A stretch of 64,000 nucleotides of DNA from Saccharofermentans sp. (GTDB taxonomy: Bacteria; Bacillota; Clostridia; Saccharofermentanales; Saccharofermentanaceae). The DNA is taken from positions 1-64,000 of the forward strand of contig JAILMW010000018.1 of NCBI GenBank assembly GCA_024692235.1. The letters are read 5' to 3'. A model generated the notes under the pieces. It saw only the letters and a program-made list of their open reading frames with translations. It was not told where the DNA came from and searched no databases. Shown here one piece after another: positions 35,091 through 42,913 of the stretch. The position numbers and the translations under genes are program-made. Within the stretch, counting starts at the first letter, position 1. Each line of letters starts with the position of its first letter.

Positions 35091-37006
35091 TGGCATTAGA
35101 CGGAATTACCGCACATCTTCTGGCAAGCGAGCTTGATGAAGAGCTCAGAGGCGCCAGGATCGATAAAGTCTTTGAACCTGACAAGTATACTGTCATCCTT
35201 CACATAAGGACTAATACAGGTATCAAGAAACTTCTTATATCAGTCAATCCTTCGGCTCCCAGGATCAATATCACAGACTCCACAAGAGAGAATCCTCAGA
35301 CTCCCCCTTCTTTTTGCATGCTCCTAAGGAAGCATCTTTCCGGGTCAAGGATAGTATCCGTCACAAATCCCGGATACGAGAGGATAATCGAGATCGAGGT
35401 AACAACTACCGACGAACTTCACGACGTAAAGAACATCAAGCTCACTGCAGAGCTTATGGGCAGGTACAGCAACCTTATCCTTATTAATCCTAACGGAAGG
35501 ATATTAGACAGCATCGTACATGTCGATTACAGCGTAAGCCGCGTAAGAGAAGTCATGCCTGCAAGGATCTATGAATATCCTCCTTCACAGGATAAGTTCA
35601 CATGCGAAGAAGTTCTTACGCTTACATCAGAGAATACACTTCCCATCGAAGAACAGGAACTCGGAAGACCTATGGATAAGGCACTTCTTAATTCCATCAA
35701 GGGCATCTCTCCCAATCTTTGCAGACAGCTGTGCCTCAGAGCAGATATAGACGACAGGACTCCCGCCAAGAACCTTACGGCTAAGGAAAAGCAGGATCTT
35801 ATATCTGCAGTATCTGATTTTGCATCGAGTGTCGTTAAGAAGGACTATTCCCCTGCTTCCTACTATAGTGAAGATGACATGGCTTGCGAATACTCTCCTT
35901 TCGACTTGATCGGCTATGCCAAAAGAAGAGACGCCGGTTCGATATCTGAAGCTATAGATATGTATTATCTCGAGAAGGACAGATACATAGATCTTGATAA
36001 CAAGAAGCAAAGATTGAAGACCATTATAGGTAATGCTCTGTCTCATGCCACGCATAAGGCTGAGATACATATGGAAGATAAAGAAGAAGGAAGCAAAGCT
36101 GAATATTATAAATGCTGTGCTGACCTCATCCTCGGAAATCAGTATATGCTCAAAGGCAAGGAAGAATATCTTAACTGCCAGAACTATTACGAGGATCCGC
36201 CAAAGGACGTTACCATCAAGCTGGACCCTTCCCTTAATGCTTCCGATAATGCGCAGGAATACTATAAGAGATTTCGAAAGGCTAAGCGTAAGCTCACTAT
36301 GGCTGAAGAATATCTTGCCGACGACAAGATGGCCATAGATTACTTAAGATCACTTAAGGTAGCTGCAGAGGCAGCTTCCTGTGAAGACGATATAAGTGCA
36401 GTCCTGATGGAGCTTAATGAGGCAGCTTCAAAGCCCAAGACAAAGCACCCGCAAAACCAGGGCAACCCTAATGCCAACGTAGGCAAGGCAAAATCCGGAA
36501 AGGCGTCTTCCAGAGCATTAAGAGAAGCGGCAAAGAAAGCAAGAGAGAAGAATAATTCCAAGAGCACTAAGAATGTTAAGGCTCTTCCCTACAGACAATA
36601 TATGTCTTCTGACGGAAGGCTCATCTACTGCGGAAGAAATAATCTTCAGAACGAAGAGTTGACCTTTAAGGTAGCAGATAAGGATGACTGGTGGTTCCAT
36701 ATAAAGGGAATGCCCGGAACTCACGTTATCTTAAAGTCTCATAAGGGCGAGGAATTCCCGCCTGATAACTCAGTTATCGAAGCAGCTCAGACCGCAGCGT
36801 TCTTCTCCAAGAGCATAATGCTGGAAGAACACGCAGCAAAGGAAGGCAGCAAAGCCGGAGATATAAAGGCAGAAGTTGATTACTGCAAGGTATCACATGT
36901 CAAGAAGATCCCGGGAGCCAAGCCCGGAATGGTCATATACGAAGGCTATTATTCGATCGTAGTAAGCGCCAAAGAGATCAAGCAGGAACCAAAAGAGCAC
37001 CTTTAA
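35090..37006 (+). CDS. rqcH: Ribosome quality control factor RqcH (NFACT protein)
   Basis: 638 residues. The N-terminal NFACT-N domain starts at LDGITAHLLASELDEEL; a helix-hairpin-helix region, a long coiled coil (~300-460), a Lys/Ala/Ser-rich linker and the NFACT-R domain with DDWWFHIKGMPGTHVIL follow. RqcH binds split 50S subunits carrying stalled peptidyl-tRNA and directs alanine-tail addition. The older name is fibronectin-binding protein FbpA. Confidence 0.93.
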   Translation: MALDGITAHLLASELDEELRGARIDKVFEPDKYTVILHIRTNTGIKKLLISVNPSAPRINITDSTRENPQTPPSFCMLLRKHLSGSRIVSVTNPGYERIIEIEVTTTDELHDVKNIKLTAELMGRYSNLILINPNGRILDSIVHVDYSVSRVREVMPARIYEYPPSQDKFTCEEVLTLTSENTLPIEEQELGRPMDKALLNSIKGISPNLCRQLCLRADIDDRTPAKNLTAKEKQDLISAVSDFASSVVKKDYSPASYYSEDDMACEYSPFDLIGYAKRRDAGSISEAIDMYYLEKDRYIDLDNKKQRLKTIIGNALSHATHKAEIHMEDKEEGSKAEYYKCCADLILGNQYMLKGKEEYLNCQNYYEDPPKDVTIKLDPSLNASDNAQEYYKRFRKAKRKLTMAEEYLADDKMAIDYLRSLKVAAEAASCEDDISAVLMELNEAASKPKTKHPQNQGNPNANVGKAKSGKASSRALREAAKKAREKNNSKSTKNVKALPYRQYMSSDGRLIYCGRNNLQNEELTFKVADKDDWWFHIKGMPGTHVILKSHKGEEFPPDNSVIEAAQTAAFFSKSIMLEEHAAKEGSKAGDIKAEVDYCKVSHVKKIPGAKPGMVIYEGYYSIVVSAKEIKQEPKEHL

Positions 37007-37017
37007 TAAGGTGCTCT
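36993..37017. terminator. Hairpin terminator between rqcH and queH
   Basis: AAGAGCACCTT and AAGGTGCTCTT form an 11-bp stem with a 4-nt loop; the rqcH stop TAA is in the loop. Short T and A runs flank it, so it may serve both convergent transcripts. Confidence 0.75.
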
Positions 37018-37021
37018 TATA

Positions 37022-37594
37022 TTATTCTTCAAACGACTTAAGGATCTTGTCCCTGAATTTGGATTCTTCAAGCGAGAATATGCATCCGCAATACTTCTGA
37101 CGGTACAATCCTATATCTCTGGCCATATTCTGCCCCTCACGAAATCCAGGACGGAAATCGTAATAAGCGAACTTCACGCCGTAAATGGAAGCCTTCTCAT
37201 GCGCAATACTAGAGATAGTATCGTGCTGCTGATAAGGACTTACAAGCAAAGTCGTACAGAAAGAATCATATCCGTTCTCAGAAGCGAACCTTGCGACATT
37301 ATCAAGACGCACATCATAACACATCTCACAACGTGAATTATACTGAGCCTTATAGTCACCGCTCTTCCAGTATTCTTCCCTGCAATCTATATGCCCCTCA
37401 CCGCCGTCACGGATAAGATCAACATTAAAGTGATCAGCAGCCTTCTGAAGATTCTCAAGTCTCCTGTTCCATTCATATAAGGGATGGATATTAGGATTGA
37501 ACCAGTAAAGGTCCATATCGACACCACTGTTAAGAAGGAAGTCGACGGGATACATGGCACAAGGGCCGCAACAAGCATGAAGCAGCATCGACAT
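37022..37594 (-). CDS. queH: Epoxyqueuosine reductase QueH
   Basis: About 190 residues of the QueH/DUF208 family, the non-cobalamin reductase for the last step of queuosine synthesis in tRNA wobble modification. Conserved cysteines are in LHACCGPC near the start, RCEMCYD and RQKYCGC, which bind the iron-sulfur cluster and metal. ATG 37594 is chosen: GGAG lies 9 nt upstream and the ruvB stop is 1 nt before. The longer frame from 37654 overlaps ruvB without a site. Confidence 0.92.
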   Translation of the reverse strand: MSMLLHACCGPCAMYPVDFLLNSGVDMDLYWFNPNIHPLYEWNRRLENLQKAADHFNVDLIRDGGEGHIDCREEYWKSGDYKAQYNSRCEMCYDVRLDNVARFASENGYDSFCTTLLVSPYQQHDTISSIAHEKASIYGVKFAYYDFRPGFREGQNMARDIGLYRQKYCGCIFSLEESKFRDKILKSFEE

Positions 37595-37595
37595 A

Positions 37596-38702
37596 TCAGT
37601 CTTCTCCTTTATCGAGATCCATGGAAAGGTTCTCGAATCCCACAGACGGAACACTTCCGTTCTTGGTAATAAATGACGGAGGCACAGCTACTCCGAGATG
37701 TTCAAAAGCTCGAAGCGTAAGGACACGCCCTCTGGGAGTCTTGGCGATAAATCCGTTCTGCAGAAGGAATGGTTCATATACATCTTCAATGGTAACAGGA
37801 TCCTCACCTGTACAAGCTGCCAAAGTCTCAAGTCCTACAGGGCCGCCCCTGAATACATCTGCGATAGTCATAAGGATACGACGGTCTATGGAATCAAGTC
37901 CGATCTCATCGATATCCAATGCCTTAAGACCAAAGTCGGATACTTCCTTATCTATAACATCCTTCTCAAGGTAAGCCGCATAGTCTCTCATCCTCTTAAG
38001 AAGGCGGATAGCGATACGAGGAGTTCCCCTTGAACGTGAAGCGATATTGCGCAAGCCTTCATCATCGATATCGATCTCGAGAAGACCCGCATCTCTCTTC
38101 AAGATAGACATAAGATCTTCAGTATCGTAGAGCTCGAGCCTGTGAAGCATACCGAATCTGTCACGAAGAGGTGCAGAGAGCATACCCGCACGGGTCGTAG
38201 CACCTACCAGAGTAAAATGAGGAAGATCAAGACGTACAGATCTGGCGGAAGGTCCCTTACCGATCATAAGATCCAGGCAATAATCCTCCATAGCTGGGTA
38301 TAAGACTTCCTCTACACTCCTGTTTAATCTGTGGATCTCATCGATAAAGAGGACTTCATTCTCATTAAGGTTAGTAAGGATAGCTGCAAGATCACCGGCC
38401 TTCTCAATAGAAGGACCTGTTGTGATATGCATTGCAACACCCATCTCAGATGCGATGATACCTGCAAGTGTAGTCTTACCAAGTCCCGGAGGACCGTATA
38501 ACAATACATGATCAAGCGCGTCATTACGCTTCTTGGCTGCGCTTATGAAGATCTTGAGGTTCTCCTTGACCTTCTTCTGACCGCTATAGTCCTCAAATGT
38601 TATCGGGCGAAGATTCTTCTCGTCTCTGTCATCGAACTGCTTCTGCCTACCGATGACCCTCTCTTCATCTTCGAATCCGCCGCCGAACTGACCGTAATCC
38701 AT
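37596..38702 (-). CDS. ruvB: Holliday junction helicase motor RuvB
   Basis: AAA+ ATPase of 368 residues. Walker A is [11 protein letters not shown], Walker [10 protein letters not shown], the sensor region [18 protein letters not shown] and arginine finger region [15 protein letters not shown] are intact, with the C-terminal winged helix. It drives branch migration with RuvA. It lies 3 nt after ruvA. The C-terminus extends slightly past the usual end. Confidence 0.97.
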   Translation of the reverse strand: MDYGQFGGGFEDEERVIGRQKQFDDRDEKNLRPITFEDYSGQKKVKENLKIFISAAKKRNDALDHVLLYGPPGLGKTTLAGIIASEMGVAMHITTGPSIEKAGDLAAILTNLNENEVLFIDEIHRLNRSVEEVLYPAMEDYCLDLMIGKGPSARSVRLDLPHFTLVGATTRAGMLSAPLRDRFGMLHRLELYDTEDLMSILKRDAGLLEIDIDDEGLRNIASRSRGTPRIAIRLLKRMRDYAAYLEKDVIDKEVSDFGLKALDIDEIGLDSIDRRILMTIADVFRGGPVGLETLAACTGEDPVTIEDVYEPFLLQNGFIAKTPRGRVLTLRAFEHLGVAVPPSFITKNGSVPSVGFENLSMDLDKGED

Positions 38703-38705
38703 AAC

Positions 38706-39317
38706 TTACCTCGCAAGGCTCTTAAGAGCACTTCGTATAACAGACTGAAGATCCATATCTTCAGAATATACAGAGCTTACCGCATTCGCCGCATCTGCCT
38801 GCTTGTATCCCAGAACCATCAGAGCTTCTACCGCATCAGAGGCGACGGAAGAACTGATAACAGTATCATTATCCCCTTCAGAAGATATTACGACAGAAGG
38901 ATTATTGGAATTCAAATCCTTGAGCTTATCCTTAAGCTCGAGAACTATCCTCTCTGCACCTTTCTTACCGAGACCTTTGACTCCCGTAAGAGCCTTTACA
39001 TCAGAACCCATAACTGCAAGAGCGAACTTATCGGGAGTAAGCTGAGAACATATGGAATGCGCGACCTTAGGTCCGATACCGCTTACTGTAATAAGTAACA
39101 GAAACATATCCTTCTGCTCCGGCTCTGAGAATCCGTAGAGGGATATATCATCTTCTCTTACGCTCTGATAAAGCCATACGCAGACATCTGTACCGACATG
39201 ACCAAGCTTAGAAGATAATGCAAAAGGACAGATTATCTCATATCCAATACCGTTATTCTCTACTACGACCAGGTCATCAGTTATCTTTACAAGTTCACCT
39301 TTAATATATGAATACAT
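38706..39317 (-). CDS. ruvA: Holliday junction-binding protein RuvA
   Basis: 203 residues: N-terminal OB fold (MYSYIKGELVKI), two HhH motifs (LLLITVSGIGPKVAHSI and LTGVKGLGKKGAERIV), and the C-terminal domain that contacts RuvB (DAVEALMVLGYKQADA). AAGGAG precedes ATG 39317. Middle gene of ruvC-ruvA-ruvB-queH. Confidence 0.96.
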   Translation of the reverse strand: MYSYIKGELVKITDDLVVVENNGIGYEIICPFALSSKLGHVGTDVCVWLYQSVREDDISLYGFSEPEQKDMFLLLITVSGIGPKVAHSICSQLTPDKFALAVMGSDVKALTGVKGLGKKGAERIVLELKDKLKDLNSNNPSVVISSEGDNDTVISSSVASDAVEALMVLGYKQADAANAVSSVYSEDMDLQSVIRSALKSLAR

Positions 39318-39340
39318 TATTTATACTCCTTATATTCTTA

Positions 39341-39904
39341 TCAACCGAATTCATTTCTCTTACTGTAACCGTATCTTCCGTACTGATAGCCTGATACAGC
39401 CTCGCCCGAGAACTTTGGACCCGTATGCGCAAGACAGATGGCAATCGCAAGAGCATCCGTGACATCGTCAGGCTTAGGCATCTCCTTTAGTCCCAACAAA
39501 GTCTTGGTCATCATGGCTACCTGCTGCTTCTGAGCCTTACCGTAACCCGTGACAGCGAGCTTGACCTCACCCGGTGTGTATTCATATACGGGGATCCCTG
39601 CTCGTGCAGCTTCCAATATGACAACGCCTCTGGCCTGAGCAGTACCGATAGCCGTAGTCGTATTCTTATATAAGAACAGTTCCTCTATGGCCATATAGTC
39701 CGGCTTATGCATCTCAAGAAGGAATCTCATCTTCTCATTGATTGTAAGGAGCCTCTCCGGGAAAGGAGTCTTGGCGGCCGTGGTGATCGCACCGTAATCA
39801 ACACACCTTACCCTGTTGCCGGTCTTCTCTATTATTCCGTAACCCGTGATGGCATATCCCGGGTCTATACCTATTATCTTAACTGTCTCGGGTGTATTAC
39901 CCAT
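39341..39904 (-). CDS. ruvC: Holliday junction resolvase RuvC
   Basis: 187-residue RNase H-fold endonuclease. Catalytic acids lie in IGIDPGYAITGYG, AIEELFLYKN and DVTDALAIAICLAH. The C-terminal tail (about 20 residues, YQYGRYGYSKRN) is longer than in E. coli. It is the first gene of the ruv operon, with a strong promoter inside the end of pdp and a LexA-type box over the expected start site. Confidence 0.96.
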   Translation of the reverse strand: MGNTPETVKIIGIDPGYAITGYGIIEKTGNRVRCVDYGAITTAAKTPFPERLLTINEKMRFLLEMHKPDYMAIEELFLYKNTTTAIGTAQARGVVILEAARAGIPVYEYTPGEVKLAVTGYGKAQKQQVAMMTKTLLGLKEMPKPDDVTDALAIAICLAHTGPKFSGEAVSGYQYGRYGYSKRNEFG

Positions 39905-39923
39905 TAAGAAGGCTCCCTCTATA

Positions 39924-39937
39924 TAAACATTTGTTCA
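39924..39937 (-). promoter_or_regulatory. LexA (DinR) box candidate at ruvCAB
   Basis: The minus-strand sequence TGAACAAATGTTTA matches 12 of 14 positions of the Gram-positive SOS box CGAACRNRYGTTYC; only the two outer C are missing. It starts 1 bp after the -10 element, the right place to block transcription of ruvC. Confidence 0.6.
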
Positions 39938-39938
39938 C

Positions 39939-39967
39939 ATTATACCGATATCAGCTTATAACGTCAA
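39939..39967 (-). promoter_or_regulatory. Promoter of ruvCAB-queH
   Basis: TTGACG (39962-39967), 17 bp and a perfect TATAAT (39939-39944) on the minus strand; the -35 lies within the last codons of pdp. Confidence 0.75.
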
Positions 39968-41276
39968 TTACGGCTTTATGAGGCTCTACAGGAGAATCGG
40001 AATAAGAGATCGCATCTGATACCATCTCCATGACATCAAAGATCCTCTCGTCATCCGGCGTGATACTCTCGCCTCTGTAAAGAGAGCATACGACATCGCC
40101 TCTTCTGACCTTATCTCCGACCTTCTTATAGAAGCAGATACCTGCTCCGTAATCGATCTTATCTTCCTTTGTAAGTCTTCCCGCACCGAGCATTACAGAC
40201 GCATGACCTATGACATCCGCCTTTATAGAACTTATATATCCGTCTGAAGCAGCAGGAACTCTCATCTCTTCGAAAGGCTTCTCCACATATTCGGGAGCTC
40301 CCGTGGGAAGTATCGTTCCTCCCTGAGATGCGATAAGTTCATAGTACTTGGAAAGTACTGTTCCGTCAGAGATCCTCTTACGGCACTCCTGCATCAGCTC
40401 TTCTATACTCATTCCTTCGTTCTTACCTGCCAGGGTGATCATCTGCGAAGCAAGTGCACATGCTACCTCTACGACATCTTCCGAACCTTTGCCAAGGAGT
40501 ACTTCGTGTACTTCCTGCATTTCGAGAACATTACCTACAGCCTTACCCAGAGGTTCGTCCATATCCGTAATAACGGCTACTGTCTTTCTTCCTGCAAGAT
40601 TACCGATACTTATCATGGCGCGGGCAAGCTTCTTAGCATCTTCTTTTGTCTTCATGAATGCGCCGCTTCCGCAGGTAACATCAAGTACGATAGCTTCGGC
40701 ACCGCCTGCGATCTTCTTGCTCATAATGCTTGATGCGATAAGAGGTATGGAATCGACTGTTCCCGTTACATCTCGAAGAGAATATAAGATCTTATCTGCG
40801 GGAGCAAGAGACGGTGTCTGCCCGGATATGACCATACCGCAATTATCAAGATACTTAGGAAAATCCTCCTGAGATACCTGCACGTTAAATCCCTTTATTG
40901 ATTCAAACTTATCTACGGTGCCGCCCGTAAACCCTAAGCCTCTTCCAGAGAGCTTAACTCCGGGTACTTCGAAAGTGGCACACAAAGGAAGTACTATAGG
41001 CGTTATCTTATCTCCTACGCCTCCGGTGGAATGCTTATCTACTGCGATACCGTTAACATAAGACAGATCGTTCATCTGCCCTGAAGAAGCCATCTTCATG
41101 GTAAGAGTAGTCATCTCGTGGTCTGTCATGCCGTTTAATACTATAGCCATAAGAAGGGCCGATACCTGGTAATCAGGTACAGTCTTCTCTGTTACGCTTC
41201 TTATAAAAAAGTCTATCTGTTCGTCGCTTAAAGCCTTGCCGTAACGCTTATCAAGAATGATATCAACAAAATTCAT
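39951..41276 (-). CDS. pdp: Pyrimidine-nucleoside phosphorylase
   Basis: 441 residues; splits uridine, thymidine or deoxyuridine with phosphate to base and (deoxy)ribose-1-phosphate. The phosphate/K+ site KHSTGGVGDK is near residue 81, GRGLGFTGGTVDKFESI near 110, then SIPLIASSIMSKKIAGG. Family type (Pdp versus DeoA thymidine phosphorylase) is judged from overall likeness to Bacillus Pdp. GGGAG precedes ATG 41276. Confidence 0.92.
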   Translation of the reverse strand: MNFVDIILDKRYGKALSDEQIDFFIRSVTEKTVPDYQVSALLMAIVLNGMTDHEMTTLTMKMASSGQMNDLSYVNGIAVDKHSTGGVGDKITPIVLPLCATFEVPGVKLSGRGLGFTGGTVDKFESIKGFNVQVSQEDFPKYLDNCGMVISGQTPSLAPADKILYSLRDVTGTVDSIPLIASSIMSKKIAGGAEAIVLDVTCGSGAFMKTKEDAKKLARAMISIGNLAGRKTVAVITDMDEPLGKAVGNVLEMQEVHEVLLGKGSEDVVEVACALASQMITLAGKNEGMSIEELMQECRKRISDGTVLSKYYELIASQGGTILPTGAPEYVEKPFEEMRVPAASDGYISSIKADVIGHASVMLGAGRLTKEDKIDYGAGICFYKKVGDKVRRGDVVCSLYRGESITPDDERIFDVMEMVSDAISYSDSPVEPHKAVIDVIS

Positions 41277-41310
41277 AAAGCGGTTCTCCCGTATAGATTA
41301 TTACGAATAG

Positions 41311-41319
41311 ATTATAACA
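41311..41319 (-). promoter_or_regulatory. Extended -10 promoter of pdp
   Basis: Minus-strand TGTTATAAT (TATAAT at 41311-41316) 34 bp before the pdp ATG, with a normal leader and ribosome site. It is back-to-back with the promoter of the divergent oxidoreductase gene. Confidence 0.55.
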
Positions 41320-41326
41320 ATAATTG

Positions 41327-41335
41327 TGATATTAT
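41327..41335 (+). promoter_or_regulatory. Extended -10 promoter of the Gfo/Idh gene, leaderless type
   Basis: TGATATTAT (TATTAT at 41330-41335) ends 6 nt before ATG 41342. There is no ribosome site, so the transcript probably begins at the start codon. Confidence 0.5.
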
Positions 41336-41341
41336 AGGCGT

Positions 41342-42451
41342 ATGGAAAAGAAACTTTCGGTAATGATAATAGGTTGCGGCCGTGTTGCCGCCAAGCACAT
41401 AAAGGCAATAAAGAAGCTTGATTCTGATATAGAACTAAAAGCTCTCGTAGACGTATCCGATAAAGCTCCCTTAAAGCTTCTTGAAGTAAGTAATATCCCT
41501 TCTTCCCAAGTAAAGATATTTACTGACTTTAAGGAAGCGATAGATGAGATAAAGCCGGATATCGTAGCAGTGACCGTCCCTTCAGGACTTCACTTTCAGA
41601 TAGCAGACTATGCTTTAAGGCACGGATGTAACCTTCTTCTTGAAAAGCCCATGACCATGTCTTCCGATGAGAGCCGTAAGATATACGAGCTTTCCAAAGA
41701 GTGCGGCAAGAAGATCGCCATGGGACATATATACCGCTACTTCCCGCTTGTGGATATCTTAAGAAGAGATATCGCTTCAGGCGAGTTCGGCAAAGTACTT
41801 CACGGTACTATCTACGTAAGATGGGGACACGGCGAAGACTACTATTCTTCAGCAACATGGAGAGGAACATGGAAGTCAGACGGCGGCGCCATGATGAACC
41901 AGACTATCCACGCCATCGACCTTCTCGTATGGCTTATGGGAAGTAAGCCCGTGGAAGCGCAGGCTATGCTCTCACAGAGATTAAGGAACATCCAGGCTGA
42001 AGATCTCGGTATGGCTATCCTTCGTATGGACGACGGATCACTTGCTTCCATCGAAGGTACTACGGCAACTTCAGACAAGGATCACAGTGCCATGTTCACA
42101 GTCCTCTGCGAGAAAGGCACCATAAGCTTAGGACTTAAGAAAGGCATACCTTCCCTTGCTATAACAAAGAACGGACATAAGCGTAACTTCCACTATGTTG
42201 TAAGGCATATAAGAGAGAAAGGATTCTCTTCCATGCTTCACGCCCTTAATCCTCATACGGGAATATATGCTGACTTCATAGGAGCGATAAAGGACGATAG
42301 CAGACAGCCTCTTGCAGATGCATTAAGCGGTTATTCATCCGTAGATACCCTTATGGGAATATATAAGTCCGCTAAGCTTAAGAGCGCAGTAAGATTACCT
42401 CTTGAAGAGGACTTCTCTTCATCTGATATGGAAGGATTCTTCGGCAAATAA
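41342..42451 (+). CDS. Gfo/Idh/MocA-family oxidoreductase
   Basis: 369 residues. The N-terminal Rossmann fold starts with MIIGCGRVAAKHIKAI; EKPMTMSSDE carries the family EKP motif that positions the nicotinamide, and GHIYRYFPLV and GGAMMNQTIHAIDLLVWLMG follow. Members oxidise or reduce sugar-type substrates, often in cell-surface sugar or inositol pathways. No sugar genes adjoin it, so the substrate is open. Confidence 0.88.
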   Translation: MEKKLSVMIIGCGRVAAKHIKAIKKLDSDIELKALVDVSDKAPLKLLEVSNIPSSQVKIFTDFKEAIDEIKPDIVAVTVPSGLHFQIADYALRHGCNLLLEKPMTMSSDESRKIYELSKECGKKIAMGHIYRYFPLVDILRRDIASGEFGKVLHGTIYVRWGHGEDYYSSATWRGTWKSDGGAMMNQTIHAIDLLVWLMGSKPVEAQAMLSQRLRNIQAEDLGMAILRMDDGSLASIEGTTATSDKDHSAMFTVLCEKGTISLGLKKGIPSLAITKNGHKRNFHYVVRHIREKGFSSMLHALNPHTGIYADFIGAIKDDSRQPLADALSGYSSVDTLMGIYKSAKLKSAVRLPLEEDFSSSDMEGFFGK

Positions 42452-42470
42452 AAAAGTTCCAAAAAGGTTG

Positions 42471-42498
42471 TTGACATCCGTAAATGCAATGGTAAAAT
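42471..42498 (+). promoter_or_regulatory. Promoter of first tRNA-Lys
   Basis: TTGACA (42471-42476), 16 bp and TAAAAT (42493-42498), 23 bp before the tRNA. Confidence 0.8.
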
Positions 42499-42521
42499 AA
42501 ACAGGCTGAATCAAGCAAGAC

Positions 42522-42597
42522 GCACCATTAGCTCAGATGGTAGAGCAACTGACTCTTAATCAGTGGGCCCCGGGTTCGAGTCCCTGATGGTGCACCA
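42522..42597 (+). tRNA. tRNA-Lys (anticodon CTT), copy 1
   Basis: 76 nt with GCACCAT pairing ATGGTGC and encoded CCA. The anticodon loop CTCTTAA gives CTT, reading AAG. Identical to copy 2, with its own promoter and terminator. Confidence 0.96.
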
Positions 42598-42603
42598 GGT
42601 AAG

Positions 42604-42630
42604 ACCACCGAATCACTTCGGTGGTTTTTT
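42604..42630 (+). terminator. Terminator of first tRNA-Lys
   Basis: ACCACCGAA-tcac-TTCGGTGGT followed by a T-run. Confidence 0.9.
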
Positions 42631-42652
42631 ATTGCCTTTATTAAAATTGCTG

Positions 42653-42680
42653 TTGACATCCGTGTACGCAATGGTATAAT
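42653..42680 (+). promoter_or_regulatory. Promoter of second tRNA-Lys
   Basis: TTGACA (42653-42658), 16 bp and perfect TATAAT (42675-42680). Similar to the first copy across the spacer (TCCGT...GCAATGG). Confidence 0.85.
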
Positions 42681-42704
42681 AATCAAGCTGAAACGAAGCA
42701 AGAC

Positions 42705-42780
42705 GCACCATTAGCTCAGATGGTAGAGCAACTGACTCTTAATCAGTGGGCCCCGGGTTCGAGTCCCTGATGGTGCACCA
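42705..42780 (+). tRNA. tRNA-Lys (anticodon CTT), copy 2
   Basis: 76 nt, identical in sequence to copy 1 at 183 bp distance; same anticodon and encoded CCA. Confidence 0.96.
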
Positions 42781-42785
42781 ACAAG

Positions 42786-42811
42786 ACCACCGATAACCTC
42801 GGTGGTTTTTT
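42786..42811 (+). terminator. Terminator of second tRNA-Lys
   Basis: ACCACCGA-taacc-TCGGTGGT followed by TTTTT, a sister of the first terminator. Confidence 0.9.
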
Positions 42812-42852
42812 CTTGTTCTTTTTTCTTACCTCTTACCTTATTCGCATCTGAT

Positions 42853-42887
42853 AAAAAACACCTTCCGCTGTCTGACGGAAGGTGTTT
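42853..42887 (-). terminator. Terminator of htpG
   Basis: AAACACCTTCCG (42856-42867) pairs perfectly with CGGAAGGTGTTT (42876-42887); on the minus strand a T-run follows, 27 bp after the htpG stop. Confidence 0.85.
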
Positions 42888-42913
42888 CTTCTTATCTTCA
42901 ATAAGGATCGATC

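Noticed and set aside
42471..42811. Mobile element or integration site at the tRNA-Lys genes
   Set aside because: The repeats are complete tRNA units with promoters and terminators; there is no integrase, no partial tRNA copy and no foreign gene between them.
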